Shown here piece after piece: positions 47,069-55,756 of a stretch of 64,000 nucleotides of DNA (positions within the stretch are counted from its first letter, which is position 1; each line of letters opens with the position of its first letter). The position numbers and the translations under genes are program-made. Below the pieces are notes generated by a model that was given only the letters and a program-made list of their open reading frames with translations, made no database searches and was not told where the DNA came from. The DNA is from Acuticoccus sp963704595. Its GTDB lineage: Bacteria > Pseudomonadota > Alphaproteobacteria > Rhizobiales > Amorphaceae. Where the stretch lies: NCBI GenBank assembly GCA_963704595.1, contig OY969922.1:2294001-2358000 (forward strand), written 5' to 3'.

Positions 47069-48099
47069 TGAGCCTTGCCGCGCCATGGCTGCTTCTGCTC
47101 CTGCCGCTGCCGGTCCTCGCGTGGTGGCTGCTGCCGCCGCATCGCGAGCGCGTGCCGGCCGTGCGCTTCCCGTTCTTCCGGCGCGTCGTCCAGGCGGCCG
47201 GAGCGGAACCCAGGGCCGGGGCGGTGGTGATGCGGCGCTTGCGCCTCCAGATGGTCGCGGCTTCGCTGGTGTGGGTGCTCATCGTCCTCTCTCTGGCGCG
47301 GCCGGAGCGCGTCGGCGATCCGGTCGAGGTGACGCGTGCGGCGCGGGACGTCGTCCTCGCGATCGACATCTCGGGTTCGATGGATACGCGCGACTTCGAG
47401 GCCCCGGACGGCTCGCCGCAACAGCGCCTCGCGGCGGTGCGCGACGTGGTGCGCGCGTTCGTCGAGCGAAGGGACGGCGACCGGATGGCGCTCATCGTCT
47501 TCGGCACAAAGGCCTACGTGCAGGCCCCGCTGACCGAGGACCTTTCGACGATCACAGACCTCCTCGATCAGACCGACGTCGGAATGGCGGGACCGCATAC
47601 CGCGCTCGGCGACGCGATCGGCCTCTCGATCCGCACCTTCGAGGCGAGCGACATCGAGCAGCGTCTCCTGATCCTCCTGTCGGACGGCGCCGACACCGGA
47701 AGCCGGATGAGCCCGATCAATGCGGCCGAGATCGCCGCCTCCGAGGACGTTCAGATCTTCACCATCGCGGTCGGCGACCCCGACGGGACGGGCGAGGACA
47801 GGGTGGACACCGCTACCCTGTCGGCTATTGCCGCGCGCACCGTCGGCGAAACCTTCTTCGCCGGCAACGAGGCGGCACTGGAAGACGTCTACGCCCGGAT
47901 CGACCAGCTCGCCCCGCGCGAGGTCGAAACGCTGTCCTATCGCCCGCGCCAGTCTCTGGCGTTCATCCCGCTGCTTGCGGCTTCGCTCGTCGGCACGGCA
48001 ACGGTCCTCGCCCTCCATCTCGGCGCACGGCGGAGGGGCGCTGCGCCGTCCGCGGCCGCCGCGCGGGGGCGGACCATGGCGCGGCGGGCAGGGGCGTGA
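47065..48099 (+). CDS. VWA-domain membrane protein (BatA-like)
   Basis: A 344-residue protein with two N-terminal membrane helices (about 5-20 and 58-78), a VWA domain (about 90-290) and a C-terminal helix (near 305-322). The metal-ion site is complete: DISGSMDTRDF, a threonine further on, and ILLSDGADTG. The N-terminal APWLLLLLPLPVLAWWLLPP is the aerotolerance (BatA) domain. It should face the periplasm and bind client proteins in a metal-dependent way. Overlaps of 4 bases join it to both neighbours. Confidence 0.88.
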   Translation: MMSLAAPWLLLLLPLPVLAWWLLPPHRERVPAVRFPFFRRVVQAAGAEPRAGAVVMRRLRLQMVAASLVWVLIVLSLARPERVGDPVEVTRAARDVVLAIDISGSMDTRDFEAPDGSPQQRLAAVRDVVRAFVERRDGDRMALIVFGTKAYVQAPLTEDLSTITDLLDQTDVGMAGPHTALGDAIGLSIRTFEASDIEQRLLILLSDGADTGSRMSPINAAEIAASEDVQIFTIAVGDPDGTGEDRVDTATLSAIAARTVGETFFAGNEAALEDVYARIDQLAPREVETLSYRPRQSLAFIPLLAASLVGTATVLALHLGARRRGAAPSAAAARGRTMARRAGA

Positions 48100-49664
48100 G
48101 CGAGTTCTCCGTCGCCCTCGGTGCATTTCATTTCATCCGCCCGGCGGTGCTCGTCCTCGTTCCCGCCATCCTCGTCCTGTGGTGGATTGTCCGGCGAGGG
48201 CGGACCCGCCGCGAAAACTCGGCGGACGGTCTTGCGCCGCATCTGCGCGCCGCGCTCACCGTCGGCGGCGGCGCCGGCACGCGGGTGCAGCCGATCGACG
48301 GCGTTGCGGTCGGCCTCGCTCTCCTCGCCCTCGGCGCTGCGGGGCCGACGTGGTCGCGGATGCCGGACCCGTTCGTCGCGCAGTCCGCCCCGGTCGTCGT
48401 CGTGCTCGAGGTGACACCGTCGATGGCTGCGACCGACGTCGCACCCTCGCGGCTGGAGCGCGGCAAGCAGAAGATCCGCGACCTCCTCGACCTTCGCGCA
48501 GGCGCCCGCACGGCGCTCGTCGCCTACGCCGGCAGCGCCCACAGGGTCGTCCCGATGACGGAGGACGCCGCCGTCATGACGCCGTATCTTGAAGGCCTCT
48601 CCGCCGAGGTGATGCCGCGCGAGGGAGCCGACGCCGCCGGTGCGTTCGCGCTCGCCGCCAGCATTCTCGCCGCCGAGGACGCACCCGGCAGCGTCCTCCT
48701 TGTGGCCGACGGGCTCGAGCCTGCGGACGCCGCCGCATTCGATGCGGACGGCGGGCCAGGGCTCGCCGTCCTGTCGATGCTGCCCGACGGCGTGCGGGAC
48801 CGCGGGTTCGACGCCCTGTCCGGCGCGTCAATCGTTCCGGTCACGCCCGACGGCGGCGACGTGAGGGCGCTCGACCGTGCGCTAAACGCCGCCTACCGGC
48901 AGGCGATCCTCGAGGACGGCGACCAGCCGTGGGACGACCGGGGCTATCTCCTCGCATGGCCGGCCGCGCTTCTGGCGCTCCTTTGGTTCCGCCGGGGCTG
49001 GACTATGCGATGGGCCGCGCTGATCGTTCTGGGGTTCGTATCGGCACCCGGGCCGGCGCGGGCGGACGGGCTCGCCGATCTCTTCGTCACCCCCGACCAG
49101 CAGGGCCGCCGCGCTTTCGAGGACAAAGACTTCGGCGCCGCCGCTGAGGCCTTCGTCGATCCGCTCTGGCGCGGCTACGCGCTTTACCGCGACGGGCAGT
49201 ATCCGGCCGCGATCGAGGTGCTGAACCGCATCGACACCGCACAGGCGGCCTTCATCCAGGGGATGGCCGCAATCAAGAACCGCGCCTATCGCGATGCGGT
49301 CCGCGCGTTCGAGGTCGCGCTCGCCCGCGATCCGCAGTTCGCGGACGCCGCGCACAACCTCGAAGTCGCGCGCGAGATCGTCGACTACGTCGAGACCGCG
49401 CGGCAGCAGTCCGACACCGGCGAGGAAACCGGCGAGGGGGCTGACGACGTCGTCCTCGACAACGAGGCCAACCGGGGCGTCGAGACCGAGATTGATGCAC
49501 CAGCAGACGCGGATGGCGGCCTCCTGACCGCGGCCGAATGGATGCGCACCGTCGACACGCGGACCGGCGATTTCCTCCGGCAACGCTTTGCGGTGGAAGC
49601 TGCGCGCCAGACGCCCGTTGCGAAGAGCGCACCGGCTCCGCGCGCCGGGGAGAACCTCCCGTGA
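48096..49664 (+). CDS. VWA plus TPR fusion protein (BatB-BatC-like)
   Basis: A 522-residue protein combining a BatB-like VWA part (about 90-290) with helices before and after it and a TPR part (about 335-440, FEDKDFGAAAEAFVDPLWRG, YPAAIEVLNRI, YRDAVRAFEVALARDPQFADAAHNLE split across repeats). The ion site is altered: where DxSxS is expected the sequence reads LEVTPSMAATD (Glu and Thr). It starts with GTG 48096 overlapping the previous stop and ends overlapping the GTG of BatD. It likely forms a scaffold in the periplasm together with BatA. Confidence 0.87.
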   Translation: MSEFSVALGAFHFIRPAVLVLVPAILVLWWIVRRGRTRRENSADGLAPHLRAALTVGGGAGTRVQPIDGVAVGLALLALGAAGPTWSRMPDPFVAQSAPVVVVLEVTPSMAATDVAPSRLERGKQKIRDLLDLRAGARTALVAYAGSAHRVVPMTEDAAVMTPYLEGLSAEVMPREGADAAGAFALAASILAAEDAPGSVLLVADGLEPADAAAFDADGGPGLAVLSMLPDGVRDRGFDALSGASIVPVTPDGGDVRALDRALNAAYRQAILEDGDQPWDDRGYLLAWPAALLALLWFRRGWTMRWAALIVLGFVSAPGPARADGLADLFVTPDQQGRRAFEDKDFGAAAEAFVDPLWRGYALYRDGQYPAAIEVLNRIDTAQAAFIQGMAAIKNRAYRDAVRAFEVALARDPQFADAAHNLEVAREIVDYVETARQQSDTGEETGEGADDVVLDNEANRGVETEIDAPADADGGLLTAAEWMRTVDTRTGDFLRQRFAVEAARQTPVAKSAPAPRAGENLP

Positions 49665-50944
49665 TCCGGCTCGTGCTCCTTCTCCTTCTCGGCCTGCCGG
49701 GGCTGGCACTGGCGCAGGAGACCACCGGAGCGCCCTCGCTGGAGATGGTTTTCGATGAGACGGACGCCGTTCCCGGGCAGCCGCTGACGCTCCGTCTCAC
49801 GGTGTACGTCCCGACCTTCATGCCCAGACCGCCGGTCTGGCCGACGTTCGAGGCGCCGAACCTTCATGTCCGCGAGCGGTCCAGCGGACCGGTGAGCAAG
49901 CGGGTCGGCGGCGAGACCCTGTCGGGCATTTCCCGGCGCTACGAGATCTCGCCGATGGTGCCCGGCAACTTTGCCCTGCCGCCGCAGGACGTCGTCGTCA
50001 CCTACGCCGATCCGCAGAGCAGCGAACCGGTGAAGGTGGTGCTGGAGACCGAGCCCGTCAGCCTGCGCGGCATCATCCCGGAAGGTGCCGAAGATCTCGA
50101 CCCGTTCATCGCCGCGACCGGGCTGGAACTCGAACAGACCATCGAGGGCGACCCCGCCCTGATGGCGCCGGGCGACAGCGTCATGCGGACGGTGACCGCG
50201 ACGATCGAGGGCGTTCCTTCGCTGTTCATCCCGCAATTGCTGTCAGCCGGCGCGGCCGCCGGGCTCGCCGCCTATCCCGCCGAGCCCGTAACGGCCGACA
50301 ACGAGCATCGCGGCGAAGTCCGCGGCACGCGGACCGAGAGCGTTGTCTACGTGGCCGAGGGCGGGGGCCTCAGCGAGGCACCGCCGGTTGCAATCCGGTG
50401 GTGGGATCTTGGGGCGAATGCGGTCAGGACGACCGGCGTCGACGGGTTCGCGATCGTCGTTGACGGGCCGCCGGCCCAATCCGCCGACGCGCCGCCGCGG
50501 GACTGGCGGATCATCGGTGTTGCCATCGTCGCGGGGCTTGTCGGTCTGACGTTGTTCGGCGCGGCGGTTCATCGCCTCGTGCCGGTCCTCCGTCGCACGC
50601 TCGCCGCGCAGCGTGCCCGGCATCTGGGTTCGGAGCGGTACGCCTGGGCGCGGCTTCGCGCTGCGGTGAAGGGGCGCGACCATGCCCACCTCTACAGCGC
50701 GCTCGACCGCTGGGCGGCGCGGCTGCAGAGCGAACGCGCCGGCATCGATCCCCGGCGTTGCCGCGACGTCGACGCAGCATTGCTGGCGCTCGGCGCAGCG
50801 CACTATGGTGGACGCCCGGCAGCCGGACGAGATGTCTGGGGCGAACTCGAGCGCGCGCTTCCCGCGGCCCACCGGAAGGCGCATCGCCGGCCGACGGCCG
50901 CATCGACCCTGCCGCCGCTCAACCCGCTGGGTGGCGCGGCATGA
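49661..50944 (+). CDS. BatD-like exported protein
   Basis: A 427-residue protein with a Sec signal (MIRLVLLLLLGLPGLALAQ), a beta-rich periplasmic part, a membrane helix near 290-310 (IIGVAIVAGLVGLTLFGAAV) and a cytoplasmic helical tail. The blocks PTFMPRPPVWPTFEAPNL, RYEISPMVPGNFALPPQDV and FIPQLLSAG resemble the BatD family, which carries an oxygen-tolerance domain. It starts with GTG 49661. The length of the cytoplasmic tail suggests contact with the MoxR/DUF58 side. Confidence 0.82.
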   Translation: MIRLVLLLLLGLPGLALAQETTGAPSLEMVFDETDAVPGQPLTLRLTVYVPTFMPRPPVWPTFEAPNLHVRERSSGPVSKRVGGETLSGISRRYEISPMVPGNFALPPQDVVVTYADPQSSEPVKVVLETEPVSLRGIIPEGAEDLDPFIAATGLELEQTIEGDPALMAPGDSVMRTVTATIEGVPSLFIPQLLSAGAAAGLAAYPAEPVTADNEHRGEVRGTRTESVVYVAEGGGLSEAPPVAIRWWDLGANAVRTTGVDGFAIVVDGPPAQSADAPPRDWRIIGVAIVAGLVGLTLFGAAVHRLVPVLRRTLAAQRARHLGSERYAWARLRAAVKGRDHAHLYSALDRWAARLQSERAGIDPRRCRDVDAALLALGAAHYGGRPAAGRDVWGELERALPAAHRKAHRRPTAASTLPPLNPLGGAA

Positions 50945-50985
50945 CGGGCGGGCGGAGACAGAAATTTGCAACGGAGGAAACCGTC

Positions 50986-52050
50986 ATGAAGATGTGGCTC
51001 GTCGCCATCCCATGTCTGGCCGCAGCGGGCTTCGGCGGGGGCGCTCTTCTCGCCGTCGCCGACGGGGCTGCCCGCGCGGCGCCACCTCCCGCCGTCGCGG
51101 CGAAGGCGTGCCCGGCGCGGCCGGATGCCAGCGGCGAGATCCTGATCGAGGGCGGCCGGTTCGAGATGGGATCCGATACCGAACGGCCGGAGGAGCGCTC
51201 CGCCCACACTGTGTCGGTGTCGTCCTTCTTCATCGACAGGACCGAGGTGACCAACGCCGAGTTCGCAGCGTTCGTCGATGCCACAGGCTACGTGACCATC
51301 GCCGAGCGGGGTATCGGGGAGGCGGGCCGCGGCCGGCTGCCGGAGGCGCTGCTGAAACCCGGCGGCATGGTGTTCGCACCGCCCACGGAGGCGGTGGGGA
51401 ATTTTACCGACGTCAGCCAGTGGTGGCGCTGGGTCGAGGGCGCGAACTGGCGCCAGCCGGAAGGCCCCGGCAGCAGCATCGAGGGGCGGGAGCATCACCC
51501 CGTAGTCCAGGTCTCGGTCGAGGACGCCTACGCTTACGCGAAGTGGGCCGGGCGCGCGCTGCCGACCGAGGCGGAGTGGGAGTATGCCGCCAGAGGCGGG
51601 CTCGATGGCGCCACCTACACTTGGGGCGACACCTACGATCCTGCGGTCAAGGCGAAGGCCAACACCTGGCAGGGCGAATTCCCCGTGAGCGACGAGGCGC
51701 TCGACGGTTTTCACGGCACCGCGCCAGCTGGCTGCTTTGAGGCCAACGGCTACGGCCTCTACGACATGGCGGGCAACGTCTGGGAGTATGCGCAGAACTG
51801 GTGGGTTCCGGGGCATGTGGGTGGCGCTGCGGCCGATCCGCTCGGGCCGACGCTGCGCGAGGCCCAGCGCTTCGGAACCGCGCTCGGCCCGCAGGTCACG
51901 GTGAAGGGCGGCTCGTGGCTCTGCGCCCCGGTCTACTGTGCCCGCTTCCGCCCTTCGGCACGGCAGCCGCAGGAGCTCGCGCTCGGCTCCAACCACATCG
52001 GCTTCCGCACGGTGCGCCGGCCCGGCGACCCGCCGCCCGGGCGCACTTGA
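50986..52050 (+). CDS. exported formylglycine-generating enzyme family protein (SUMF1/FGE)
   Basis: A 354-residue FGE-sulfatase domain protein. The domain (about 50-345) has EGGRFEMGSD, RTEVTNAEF, LPTEAEWEYAARGG and YDMAGNVWEYAQNWW. The two active-site cysteines of true FGE are present as C313 and C318 in GGSWLCAPVYCARF. It should oxidise the sulfatase Cys to formylglycine. It begins at ATG 50986 with GGAGGAAA upstream, giving a signal-like N-terminus (WLVAIPCLAAAGFGGGALLA). ATG 50941 (overlapping BatD) is possible but would hide the signal. Export would let it act in the periplasm. Confidence 0.9.
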   Translation: MKMWLVAIPCLAAAGFGGGALLAVADGAARAAPPPAVAAKACPARPDASGEILIEGGRFEMGSDTERPEERSAHTVSVSSFFIDRTEVTNAEFAAFVDATGYVTIAERGIGEAGRGRLPEALLKPGGMVFAPPTEAVGNFTDVSQWWRWVEGANWRQPEGPGSSIEGREHHPVVQVSVEDAYAYAKWAGRALPTEAEWEYAARGGLDGATYTWGDTYDPAVKAKANTWQGEFPVSDEALDGFHGTAPAGCFEANGYGLYDMAGNVWEYAQNWWVPGHVGGAAADPLGPTLREAQRFGTALGPQVTVKGGSWLCAPVYCARFRPSARQPQELALGSNHIGFRTVRRPGDPPPGRT

Positions 52051-52111
52051 GCCAAGGCACCCCGTCGCCGGTGCGGGCGCACCCGTTCCGGCGTACTTCA
52101 AGCTGCTGAAA

Positions 52112-52136
52112 TGAACATCACCCGGCCGAGGACGTT
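52112..52136 (+). promoter_or_regulatory. ECF/EcfG-type promoter candidate before the YghA-like SDR
   Basis: TGAAC, 16 bases, CGTT. The alphaproteobacterial general-stress (EcfG) promoter is GGAAC-N16/17-CGTT, so this differs by one base. It lies about 35 bases before the SDR start, a suitable distance. YghA-like SDR genes are known members of that regulon. Confidence 0.45.
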
Positions 52137-52171
52137 TAGGGGGACCCGCTGTAGAATTTCAGGAGTTTCAC

Positions 52172-53066
52172 ATGGTCGACCGTCTCAAGATGCAGGATCC
52201 GCGGAAGCAGTATCCTTCGCCGCCGTTCGAGAAGCAGCCCCAGCCTGCTCCGGGCCTGGCACGGCGGTTGGAGCCCAAGGCCGATCACGGCGAGGACAGC
52301 TACAAGGGCTCCGGCAAACTCGCAGGCCGCAACGCACTGATCACCGGCGGCGATTCGGGGATAGGGCGCGCAATCGCGATCGCATATGCACGCGAGGGCG
52401 CCAACGTCGCGATCTCCTACCTTCCCGGAGGAGCAGGCCGATGCCGACGAGGTCATCGCACTGGTGGAAGAGGCGGGTCGCAAGGCTGCCGCGCTCCCCG
52501 GCGACGTGACGGACGAGGCTTATGCGCGGGCGCTGCCGAAACAGGCGGCCGACGCGCTAGGCGGGCTCGACATTCTGGTGGTCAACGCCGGCCACCAGAA
52601 GTTCTTCAGTTCGTTCGACGACCTGACGAGCGACGACTTCGACACCACCATGCGAACCAACCTCTACGCCCTGTTCTGGACGACGCAGGAAGCGGCGCGG
52701 ATCATGCCGCCGGGCGGGTCGATCATCACGACCGCATCCGTTCAGGCGTACGACCCCTCAGCCGCCATCATGCATTACGCCACGACGAAGGCCGGTATCG
52801 TCGCCTTCACGAAGGGGCTCGCCTCCGAGCTGATCGAGAAGGGCATCCGCGTGAATTCGGTTGCGCCGGGCCCGATCTGGTCGCCGCTCAACCCGAGCGG
52901 CGGGGCCTCGCAGGAGAAGGTTGCGAACTTCGGTGGAAGCAGCGAGTTCGGCCGCCCCGGCCAGCCGGTGGAACTTGCCCCGGTCTACGTGCTCCTCGCC
53001 TCGCAGGAGGGAAGCTACATCACGGGCGAGGTCTACGGCATCACCGGCGGCTCGGGCATCGCCTGA
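52172..53066 (+). pseudogene. YghA-like SDR family oxidoreductase, frameshifted
   Basis: Reads as a YghA-type short-chain dehydrogenase: an extended N-terminus (LKMQDPRKQYPSPPF), the nucleotide site ITGGDSGIGRAIA, catalytic SIITTASVQAY, YATTKAGI and TGEVYGITGG. After ISYLP near 52424 the frame shifts by one base; dropping one G of CCCGGAG (52424-52430) gives ISYLPEEQADADEVIALVEE and an intact 297-residue protein. These enzymes belong to stress-response sets; substrates are alcohols or aldehydes. The downstream part is well preserved, so an error or a very recent mutation is likely. Confidence 0.83.
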
Positions 53067-53128
53067 CGGGCCGCTGCGGTCATCCCGATCACCGAAGCGC
53101 TCGACCGCCCGGGGCGACGCCGGGCGGT

Positions 53129-53683
53129 TCAACGGCTCTGCGAGAGGCAGTGCAGGAGGAGGCGCTTGGCGTGGAAGACCCGCGTCTTCACCGTGCCGAC
53201 CGAGCAGCCCTCGATGGTCGCGATGTCGGGGTAGGGAAGATCGCAGAAGAAGGCGAGGTGGATCGCGGCGCGCTGCACGCCGGTGAGTTTCTCGATGCAG
53301 GCGAGAAGCGCCGCGTTGTTCTGCAGCGCTTCGAGCGCGGCGTGCGGGCTCGCCGTCTCGTCCGGTATCGTGGTGTCCGCTTCGCCGACCGGCAGCGTCT
53401 TCTTGCGCACGCGGTCGGCCGCCTTGTGGCAGGCGATCGAGTAGACCCATGTGCGCACGCTCGAACGCCCCTCGAAGGTCGCCGCACGACGCCAGACCTC
53501 GAGCATCGTTTCCTGCAATATGTCGGCGACTTCGTGCGGGTCCACGCTGCGCGTCTGGATAAATCGATGAAGATCCGGACCGAGCGACATGTAGACGGCA
53601 CGCATGGCCTTCCTGTCGCCGGCGGCAATCCGCTGGAGCAAAAATTCCGAATTATCAGGCACGAAAATCGTCTGCGATTTCAA
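53129..53683 (-). CDS. ECF-type RNA polymerase sigma factor
   Basis: A 184-residue ECF sigma factor. Region 2 (about 38-95) contains DPHEVADILQETMLEVWR and RSSVRTWVYSIACHKAADR; region 4 (about 120-175) has GVQRAAIHLAFFCDLPYPDIA and SVGTVKTRVFHAKRLL. It is the second gene of a pair; its anti-sigma gene lies upstream with a 40-base gap. It should recognise the TGAACC-N16-CGAC elements found before the anti-sigma gene and before the RTX gene. Confidence 0.9.
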   Translation of the reverse strand: MKSQTIFVPDNSEFLLQRIAAGDRKAMRAVYMSLGPDLHRFIQTRSVDPHEVADILQETMLEVWRRAATFEGRSSVRTWVYSIACHKAADRVRKKTLPVGEADTTIPDETASPHAALEALQNNAALLACIEKLTGVQRAAIHLAFFCDLPYPDIATIEGCSVGTVKTRVFHAKRLLLHCLSQSR

Positions 53684-53723
53684 ATCAGGGCGAAAAACTG
53701 GCTTGGTCGACCTCGGCGGTCAA

Positions 53724-54302
53724 CTAATCTGAAGCGATGATTTCGATCAGTGAAGGCGAGGCTGCAAATCTGGTGGCGGCGGCGTCGCGCTGTCCGCCAT
53801 TCTCGAAGGCGAGGGTGTAGATGCCGATGGCGGTCGGCCCGTCGACGATGCGTGCACCCGCCTCGCGCAGGAGGCTGCGGATCGAGCCTTCTGTGCCGGT
53901 GGGCGTGAACGCGACGCGAAGGGTCGGCCCGGCTCTCGCGGCGCCCTCCGTGGCGGTGACGTATCGCTCCGGCGCACCGCCGCCGAGATGCGGTGCGACC
54001 GCGAACTGCCAGCCGAAGAGGGCGATCGCCAGGATGGCAGCGACCTGCCAGAGCGGGACGTCACGCCGCCAGAGCGCGCGGGGCTTCTCGCGATCGATCG
54101 CGCGGGAGAGGCGCGCCCAGCCGAGCTCGCCGGGAAAAGCGTGAGAGGCGGTGTCCGTCCGGTTGAGTGCATCCACCAGGCGGTAGTCGGCTTCCATCTG
54201 CGGATCGCCGGCAATCTCCGCTTCGAGACGTGCAGCCTCTTCCGGTGACAGGCGACCCCGGACGAGGTCCTGCAACGCGTCTCTCCCAACCGGCTCAGAC
54301 AT
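53724..54302 (-). CDS. membrane anti-sigma factor
   Basis: A 192-residue protein with a cytoplasmic N-terminal helix region (DLVRGRLSPEEAARLEAEIAGD), one membrane helix (about 84-104, VPLWQVAAILAIALFGWQFAV) and an exported C-terminal domain. No HxxxCxxC zinc motif is seen, so it differs from ZAS-type anti-sigmas. The C-terminal part (SIRSLLREAGARIVDGPTA...) resembles a small inhibitor/prodomain fold; see findings. The start at 54302 is set by GCAGGAG. It precedes the sigma gene, and the pair is divergent from a subtilase. Confidence 0.8.
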   Translation of the reverse strand: MSEPVGRDALQDLVRGRLSPEEAARLEAEIAGDPQMEADYRLVDALNRTDTASHAFPGELGWARLSRAIDREKPRALWRRDVPLWQVAAILAIALFGWQFAVAPHLGGGAPERYVTATEGAARAGPTLRVAFTPTGTEGSIRSLLREAGARIVDGPTAIGIYTLAFENGGQRDAAATRFAASPSLIEIIASD

Positions 54303-54331
54303 CGCAAAAACTCCTGCCACCCCATGCACAT

Positions 54332-54359
54332 AGGTCGCATGACCGAGCCGAATGGTTCA
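54332..54359 (-). promoter_or_regulatory. ECF-type promoter before anti-sigma/sigma operon
   Basis: On the minus strand TGAACC (54359-54354), a 16-base spacer and CGACCT (54337-54332), 30 bases before the anti-sigma start. The same layout stands before the RTX gene, which suggests autoregulation by the sigma factor. Confidence 0.55.
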
Positions 54360-54408
54360 ATATCAGCCGCAAGGAGCTCGCACTTTCGCCTCCGCCCGGG
54401 AGGTCCTG

Positions 54409-55668
54409 ATGGGGATATGTGCTTTGCAGAATTTGAAAGCCGCAGCATTGCCGGTGGCCCTGGTGGCGATCGCCGCCTTCCACGCGCCGCCAGTGGCCGC
54501 GGCCGACCTTCCGCCGTCCCGCGGATGGCCGGGGGCGATGATGGAACCTGCGCTGGGCCGGGCCGATCTTCGCCCCGTGCCGGGCGAGTGGATCGCCGCC
54601 GACGCTGGGATGGTCGTCGATGCGTCCGAGCTCGTGGTCCTGACGCCGGATGCGGCAAGCGCCGACGCCGTGATCGCAGCCTCGGCCCCGCTCGGCTACG
54701 AGGTCATCCGCCGCGACAGGCTCGACGCGCTCAACCAGGAGCTCATCGTTCTGCGCATTCCGCTTGGGCGGACCGGTGCCGCGGCCATTCAGGAGATCGA
54801 GGCGCTGGACCCGCGCGCGACCGCGGGGGTGAACCACGCCTACCCGGCGCCGGACATGTCCAGCAGGCTGAACAGGTTTCGCTACGCCAATGCATTGGTC
54901 GGGTGGCCGCCGTCGGGCTGCCGGTCGCACGCGCGGATCGGCCTCGTCGACACTGGCATCGACCCGGACGTCGCCGGGGAGATGGACGCCTGGATCACCG
55001 CGGAAGACTTCCGCCGTGATCCGGAGGGGCAGACCGGCACCGGGCACGGGACCGCGCTTGCGCTGCTTCTGGCGGGGGAGGGCCGTCTGTCGGACGCGGA
55101 GATCTTCAATGCCGTGGTTGCGGGCGACGGCGCGTCGCTCAGCGCCGCCGCCGGCGTCGACGATCTCCTGCGCGCGCTCGAATGGCTGGCGAACGAGGGC
55201 GTTCGCCTCGTCAACATCAGCCTCGCCGGCCCCTACAACAAGATCCTCGATCTCGGCATCCAGAGCGCTGTCGCGCGCGGCCTCGTCATCGTCGCGGCTG
55301 CCGGCAACGACGGGCCGTCCTCCAATCCGCGCTACCCAGCGGCGTTCGACGACGTCATCGCGGTGACCGCCGTCGATGCCGACGGGCAGATCTACCCAAG
55401 GGCCGTCCACGGCCCGCATATCGACTTCTCCGCGCCCGGCGTCGACGTGCTGGTGCCATTCGACGAGAGCCCGCGCTTCGTCACCGGCACGTCGGTCGCA
55501 GCGCCCTTCGTGACCGCGCTGCTTGCCGCGGACCCCCGGATCATCGGCCCCGGCGACGCCCACGACGTCATCGGGGACTATGGCAGGAGCGCCCGCGACA
55601 TCGGCGCGGCCGGCCGCGACCCGACGTTCGGGTTCGGCATTCCGAGTGCGGAGGGGCACTGCCCCTGA
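54409..55668 (+). CDS. exported S8 (subtilisin-like) serine protease
   Basis: A 419-residue subtilase with a signal peptide (cleavage near 31, VAAA). An inhibitor-like prodomain covers about 65-150, and the catalytic domain about 170-410. The triad is D181 in GLVDTGID, H213 in GTGHGTALA and S362 in GTSVAAPF, with the oxyanion Asn300 in AAAGNDGP. It starts at ATG 54409 behind GGGAGG. It is divergent from the anti-sigma/sigma pair, a known arrangement in alphaproteobacteria where the protease may act on the anti-sigma or on envelope proteins. It is convergent with the RTX gene. Confidence 0.88.
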   Translation: MGICALQNLKAAALPVALVAIAAFHAPPVAAADLPPSRGWPGAMMEPALGRADLRPVPGEWIAADAGMVVDASELVVLTPDAASADAVIAASAPLGYEVIRRDRLDALNQELIVLRIPLGRTGAAAIQEIEALDPRATAGVNHAYPAPDMSSRLNRFRYANALVGWPPSGCRSHARIGLVDTGIDPDVAGEMDAWITAEDFRRDPEGQTGTGHGTALALLLAGEGRLSDAEIFNAVVAGDGASLSAAAGVDDLLRALEWLANEGVRLVNISLAGPYNKILDLGIQSAVARGLVIVAAAGNDGPSSNPRYPAAFDDVIAVTAVDADGQIYPRAVHGPHIDFSAPGVDVLVPFDESPRFVTGTSVAAPFVTALLAADPRIIGPGDAHDVIGDYGRSARDIGAAGRDPTFGFGIPSAEGHCP

Positions 55669-55682
55669 TCTCGAACGAATGA

Positions 55683-55749
55683 GGCCCCGCACCGGAGCGG
55701 TGCGGGGCCCTGACCCTGGGGCAGGGTCCGCGGCGACGGGACGCCGCGG
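55683..55749. terminator. three consecutive hairpins between convergent genes
   Basis: Stem 1 is 11 bp (55683-55693 with 55699-55709). Stem 2 is 7 bp (55712-55718 with 55722-55728). Stem 3 is 8 bp (about 55728-55735 with 55742-55749). They fill the 88-base gap between the subtilase and RTX stops and can work in both directions. None has a T-run. Confidence 0.65.
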
Positions 55750-55756
55750 CCCACCG

